Of a stretch of 49,266 nucleotides of DNA, positions 46,637-49,266 are shown in pieces. Source of the stretch: an uncultured Bacilli bacterium (GTDB lineage Bacteria; Bacillota_I; Bacilli_A; RF39; UBA660); assembly GCA_947624565.1 (NCBI GenBank), contig CANQKX010000009.1:1-49266 (forward strand), read 5' to 3'. The position numbers were made by a program, and so were the translations under genes. The number at the start of each line of letters is the position of its first letter. Position 1 is the stretch's first letter. Under the pieces are notes generated by a model. It saw only the letters and a list, made by a program, of their open reading frames with translations. It made no database searches and was not told the DNA's origin.

Positions 46637-46663
46637 AAACTCGAACTATAAAAGTCCGAGTTT
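46637..46663 (-). terminator. Terminator of tRNA-Thr
   Basis: AAACTCGGAC pairs with GTTCGAGTTT (one G-U pair), followed by TTTAAAA on the minus strand. Confidence 0.75.
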
Positions 46664-46673
46664 GGTATCAATC

Positions 46674-46749
46674 TGGTGCTGAAAGCAGGAATTGAACCCG
46701 CAACCTACTGATTACGATTCAGTTGCTCTACCAATTGAGCTATTTCAGC
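46674..46749 (-). tRNA. tRNA-Thr (anticodon CGT)
   Basis: 76 nt with encoded CCA. Acceptor GCTGAAA with TTTCAGC, D-arm GCTC..GAGC, anticodon stem ACTGA with TCAGT, loop ATCGTAA giving anticodon CGT (reads ACG), variable loop AGGTT, T-arm GCGGG-TTCAATT-CCTGC. All stems pair. Confidence 0.97.
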
Positions 46750-46778
46750 ATATATTAATTATAACATAAAAATTAAAA

Positions 46779-46802
46779 AGTTAATCTATTTTTAGATTAA
46801 CT
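46779..46802 (-). terminator. Terminator of the Smr-domain gene
   Basis: AGTTAATCTA, loop AAAA, TAGATTAACT, then five T on the minus strand. The stem overlaps the last codons and the stop. Confidence 0.85.
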
Positions 46803-47050
46803 ATAGTACACCCAATATTAAAACTATTTAATTTATAACTTTCTACATTTTTATTTTTCTTAAGTGTTTTGAAAACCTCATCTTTTACTATACCTTCACC
46901 CTTACCATGGATTATAACTACTTTTCTATGCCTTAATTTTACACTATCATTTATAAATTCTTCTGTTTTTATTTTAGTAAGTACTCTATCCATACCATGT
47001 AAATCTATTGATGGTAAAAAATCAGTAAATGGGTCAATTATTTTTTTCAT
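46781..47050 (-). CDS. Stand-alone Smr-domain protein
   Basis: 89 residues, essentially only an Smr domain: SIDLHGMDR (DLHG at 16-19) and VVIIHGKGEGIVKDEV (HGKGxG at 48-53). Smr domains are structure-specific or ribosome-linked nucleases, as in the MutS2 C-terminus; here there is no MutS part. It overlaps the end of the PfkB-like gene by 17 bp and is probably translated from the same mRNA. Confidence 0.85.
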   Translation of the reverse strand: MKKIIDPFTDFLPSIDLHGMDRVLTKIKTEEFINDSVKLRHRKVVIIHGKGEGIVKDEVFKTLKKNKNVESYKLNSFNIGCTIVNLKID

Positions 47051-47921
47051 AAATATCTATTACCTCTTTTATATTTAAATTTTGTTTATTATTATCTGAT
47101 AAAAATTTAGATACAGTTGATATTTTTATTGATTTATCGATAGAAAAATCCTGATTTATGCAATATATAAATGTAGATATAAAAATATCAAAACTATTTT
47201 TATTTACTAAATTTTTATTACCTAATTTTGGTATTATATTAACCATATTATTGTATTCATATATAGTACCTATATTTTCAATATATATTATTATTTTACC
47301 AGAAAATAATGTTTTTGTCTTTATATATAAGTCAATAATAGATTTTTTATTTCTAATATCTAACCTTACATTTGATAATATTTGTGCATATTTTATTGGT
47401 ATTATAATGTAATCTGATAAATTACATATTTCAAGAGATGTGTTTGTTATTTCGTTTAATGTTGTTATTATTTTAGAGGTATTAAATTTTTGTTTTAAGT
47501 TTTTAATTAAATTTAATTGATAATTATCTGTATATATTACATTTGGTATAAAGTTGATATCTCTATTAAGATTATATCTATTATTTAATCTTTCTGTTAA
47601 TATAGTTTTTGAATCATTTTTATTATTTCTAATAATATATTGCTTACTAGTTTTATAATTATTTATAATATTTACATAATCAGTATTTATTTTATTTGAA
47701 TGTAAATAATTAATTATTTCTTTACCTTCTTCATCATCACCTATAGATGAAAAATAATATACATTTAAATCATTATTACTAAGTACTATAGATATATTTA
47801 GTATATTACCAATACTTTTAGTTTTTTTTATAATATTATAAGTTTGATTCTCTAGAGGATATGAATTTAAAAATAGATTTATATTATAGCTTAAATTACC
47901 AATCATAAGTATATTATTCAT
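47034..47921 (-). CDS. PfkB-like (ribokinase-fold) protein with degenerate motifs
   Basis: 295 residues from the ATG at 47921 (MNNILMIGNLSYNINLF), with GGTGAT 6 nt upstream. The open frame runs to 48095, but the upstream part is leader. YFSSIGDDEEGKEIINYLHS is the classic VGxDxxG segment. The first signature, normally GGxAxNvAv, reads SIGNILNISIVLS, and the C-terminal anion-hole GAGD reads NSFD, so only the Asp remains. Sugar-kinase activity is doubtful. Could be a binding or regulatory relative. Confidence 0.7.
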   Translation of the reverse strand: MNNILMIGNLSYNINLFLNSYPLENQTYNIIKKTKSIGNILNISIVLSNNDLNVYYFSSIGDDEEGKEIINYLHSNKINTDYVNIINNYKTSKQYIIRNNKNDSKTILTERLNNRYNLNRDINFIPNVIYTDNYQLNLIKNLKQKFNTSKIITTLNEITNTSLEICNLSDYIIIPIKYAQILSNVRLDIRNKKSIIDLYIKTKTLFSGKIIIYIENIGTIYEYNNMVNIIPKLGNKNLVNKNSFDIFISTFIYCINQDFSIDKSIKISTVSKFLSDNNKQNLNIKEVIDIYEKNN

Positions 47922-48091
47922 TATTATCACCATTTTTATTATGACCAAAAAAAAAGAGCTTATGCTTTTGATTTTATTACGGTTTGTAGTATAGTTAAAT
48001 TCGGAATGCAATTGATATTTAAAAATAAATCTTCTTTGAAGACTTACTTCATCAATAACATACAAATTAATTATATCACAATAATTAATTA
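47922..48091 (-). promoter_or_regulatory. Leader and promoter region of the PfkB-like and Smr genes
   Basis: Minus strand has TGTGATATAAT (a -10 box) near 48070-48080, then about 150 nt of leader ending in GCATAAGCTCTTTTTTTTT near 47945-47962, a weak hairpin with a long T-run that might attenuate. No T-box or known riboswitch sequence is recognised. Confidence 0.4.
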
Positions 48092-48126
48092 ACAAAAATA
48101 CCTAATCTCTTAAAAAGAAATTAGGT
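48092..48126 (-). terminator. Terminator after the downstream abiF-type RNA element
   Basis: ACCTAATTTCT, 5-nt loop, AGAGATTAGGT (one G-U pair), then ATTTTTGTT on the minus strand. It begins 3 bp past the 40-nt RNA element at 48129-48168, giving a defined 3' end. Confidence 0.85.
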
Positions 48127-48128
48127 AG

Positions 48129-48168
48129 ATTGACTTAAGGCTTCGTAAGTTTCTTAAATACTAATCAA
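48129..48168 (-). ncRNA. Structured RNA element, copy 2 (downstream of the AbiF-type gene)
   Basis: On the minus strand: TTGATTAGTATTTAAGAAAC then TTACGAAGCCTTAAGTCAAT. Stem ATTTAAG with CTTAAGT encloses a 3-bp CTT/AAG hairpin; TTG and CAA close the base. Matches copy 1 at 33 of 40 positions. A TATAAT box sits 4 nt upstream and a terminator 3 nt downstream, so it could be made as its own small RNA of about 75 nt as well as from read-through. Confidence 0.75.
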
Positions 48169-48195
48169 TAATATTATATGAATTATCAGTATTAT

Positions 48196-49065
48196 TTATA
48201 CATTAGGATATCCCATGATTTTTAAAATTATTCTAGCATCTATTGATTTAATAGACTCATTTAACTTATCAAACTCTTTATTAATCAAATTTATTAAGTC
48301 ATTGTAATCTTGTTCACTTAAAAATTTTTCCATGCTTCTAATTAACATATATAAATTAGTTGAATTGTTATTTACTTTATATGTGTTATCTATTAAGCTA
48401 AAAGTCATAAAAAATTTACTATGAAAAGAAAATAATCTATCAGAATGAGCACAAATATTTCTTGCTAATGTCATATTAATAAGAATTTGCTTTAATAATT
48501 TTGGTGATACATTAAATTTTTTAGCTATTTCATTTCTATCTGATTGTTTTAATAATCCATACCATCTACTTATTTGTCCAAAAGATAATATTTTAATTGC
48601 AACAAATGGAGGTATAAAACCATAAGTTTGATCATAATGCGTAATAGCTGGATGCTTACCTTTATTTTTATCTATTTCTGTATTGATAGAATCAATTATA
48701 TCATTTATATCATCTTCATTTGCTAATTCATCAAAATTTGTTTTGTTAAGATAATCTTGAATCCCATAATTCTTAGCGATGATATTTCCCATAATATCTC
48801 TTATTTTTAATTCGAATTCTAAAGCATACTTTAAAAATATAACTCTTATATTTTTATCAAAATCATATAAAGAATATATTTCATTAAAATGAACATTTTC
48901 AAAATATGTATTATCATCTTTTTTAAATACATATTTATATGTGTTAATAACAGAATAATATGAATAATTATCTATGATATTTAAAGCTATATTCTCATCA
49001 TCAATTATTACATTTTTATTTTTTAAATGTTCTAATAATTCTTCTTTATGTTTATATTCTTTCAT
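48196..49065 (-). CDS. abiF: Abi_2 family (AbiD/AbiF-type) HEPN abortive-infection protein
   Basis: 289 residues from the ATG at 49065 (MKEYKHKEELLEHL), 7 nt after GGGGGA; the longer frame to 49143 runs through the RNA element and is rejected. The catalytic HEPN-RNase motif is ARNICAHSDRLF, with Arg202, Asn203 and His207. LEFELKIRDIMGNIIAKNYG and FGQISRWYGLLKQSDR are typical of the Abi_2 family. Lactococcal AbiD/AbiF proteins stop phage by abortive infection, presumably as RNases. Flanked on both sides by structured RNA copies, one in its own leader, as expected for a protein held in check by an RNA partner. Confidence 0.85.
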   Translation of the reverse strand: MKEYKHKEELLEHLKNKNVIIDDENIALNIIDNYSYYSVINTYKYVFKKDDNTYFENVHFNEIYSLYDFDKNIRVIFLKYALEFELKIRDIMGNIIAKNYGIQDYLNKTNFDELANEDDINDIIDSINTEIDKNKGKHPAITHYDQTYGFIPPFVAIKILSFGQISRWYGLLKQSDRNEIAKKFNVSPKLLKQILINMTLARNICAHSDRLFSFHSKFFMTFSLIDNTYKVNNNSTNLYMLIRSMEKFLSEQDYNDLINLINKEFDKLNESIKSIDARIILKIMGYPNV

Positions 49066-49088
49066 ATAATATTCCCCCATAAATAAAA

Positions 49089-49128
49089 ATTGACTCAGGG
49101 CTTCATAAGTTTCCTGAGTACCAATCAA
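49089..49128 (-). ncRNA. Structured RNA element, copy 1 (abiF RNA motif-like, leader of the AbiF-type gene)
   Basis: On the minus strand: TTGATTGGTACTCAGGAAAC then TTATGAAGCCCTGAGTCAAT. Seven-bp stem ACTCAGG with CCTGAGT encloses CTT-ATG-AAG; TTG and CAA close the base. The predicted transcription start (near 49127) coincides with its 5' end. Rfam-type catalogues list a conserved RNA near abiF genes of Firmicutes; I believe this is it, from memory. Confidence 0.78.
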
Positions 49129-49133
49129 CACAA

Positions 49134-49163
49134 AGTATATCATATATTTACATATAAAGTCAA
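49134..49163 (-). promoter_or_regulatory. Promoter of the RNA element and AbiF-type gene
   Basis: Minus strand: -35 TTGACT (49158-49163), 18-bp spacer, -10 TATACT (49134-49139). Nothing recognisable lies further right to the window end except a small palindrome GCACAATTGTTGTGC near 49208-49222. Confidence 0.75.
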
Positions 49164-49266
49164 TATGTTTTTAATACATTTTTTATACTTGTAGATTATT
49201 TTTGAAAGTGCACAATTGTTGTGCAGTTAATTTTAGAATCATATATAATATCTTTCAGCAATTTAT

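Noticed and set aside
47922-48091. T-box or riboswitch in the leader of the PfkB-like gene
   Set aside because: No T-box core sequence and no recognisable ligand-binding core; only a weak hairpin with a T-run.
48129-49128. Two similar 40-nt sequences as a possible CRISPR or transposon end repeat
   Set aside because: Only two copies, about 960 bp apart, both in the same orientation, with a gene between and with compensatory stem changes; this fits an RNA element, not a spacer array or inverted ends.

Overview
The window is about 25% GC, uses TGA as a stop, and reads as chromosome of a low-GC Firmicute (Bacilli or a Mollicutes-related uncultured gut lineage). Evidence is the ylbD-ylbE-ylbF-rsmD block in Bacillus order, a mraZ-rsmH-ftsL-pbp start of the division cluster, parE-parC, rpsB-tsf, and strong sigma-A type promoters with U-run terminators. 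Nearly all genes lie on the minus strand; the collagen-like gene at 43.1-44.3 kb is the only convincing plus-strand gene.

Region 1 (1-5810) is an accessory island. It opens with a large serine recombinase cut by the window edge and its small partner gene. About 389 bp covering the recombinase start, the partner gene and a terminator recur as a decayed copy at 5444-5810. Between the copies lie membrane proteins, a truncated endolysin, the frameshifted tail of a polymorphic toxin whose stop overlaps the next (probable immunity) gene, a MutT-type Nudix gene and a broken HAD gene.

Region 2 (5871-15341) is an NAD(P) salvage locus. In transcription order it reads pncA, pncB, Nudix, nadE, radical SAM (frameshifted), prs, nadD, pncC, then nrtR and nadK. 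Together these take nicotinamide to NAD and NADP, with PRPP made on site. Upstream of pncA are three spaced copies of a 25-bp palindrome; one covers the -10 box and two lie in the leader, as expected for operators of the NrtR regulator encoded in the locus.

Region 3 (15.4-26.7 kb) holds a truncated SpoVD-like PBP, a DUF4186 gene, an XRE-type membrane regulator, pyruvate kinase, the division genes under a promoter with three MraZ boxes, endonuclease IV, a type IV pilin-like protein and rsmD. Region 4 (26.7-40.7 kb) holds the ylb genes, lemA-DUF2207, topoisomerase IV, EF-Ts and S2 (with a structured leader), a PP-loop/HD gene pair and priA. Region 5 (40.7-46.6 kb) is surface-related: a repeat-rich membrane-anchored protein divergent from a collagen-like protein, a GH25 lysozyme and a nucleoside hydrolase.

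Region 6 (46.6-49.2 kb) has tRNA-Thr(CGT), an Smr-domain protein, a degenerate PfkB-like protein, and an AbiF/AbiD-type HEPN defence protein flanked on both sides by same-strand copies of a 40-nt structured RNA element. The two copies differ at seven positions, with compensatory changes in the stem; the upstream one starts at the predicted transcription start and the downstream one ends in a terminator. This locus and the triple-operator NAD locus are the most interesting parts of the window.
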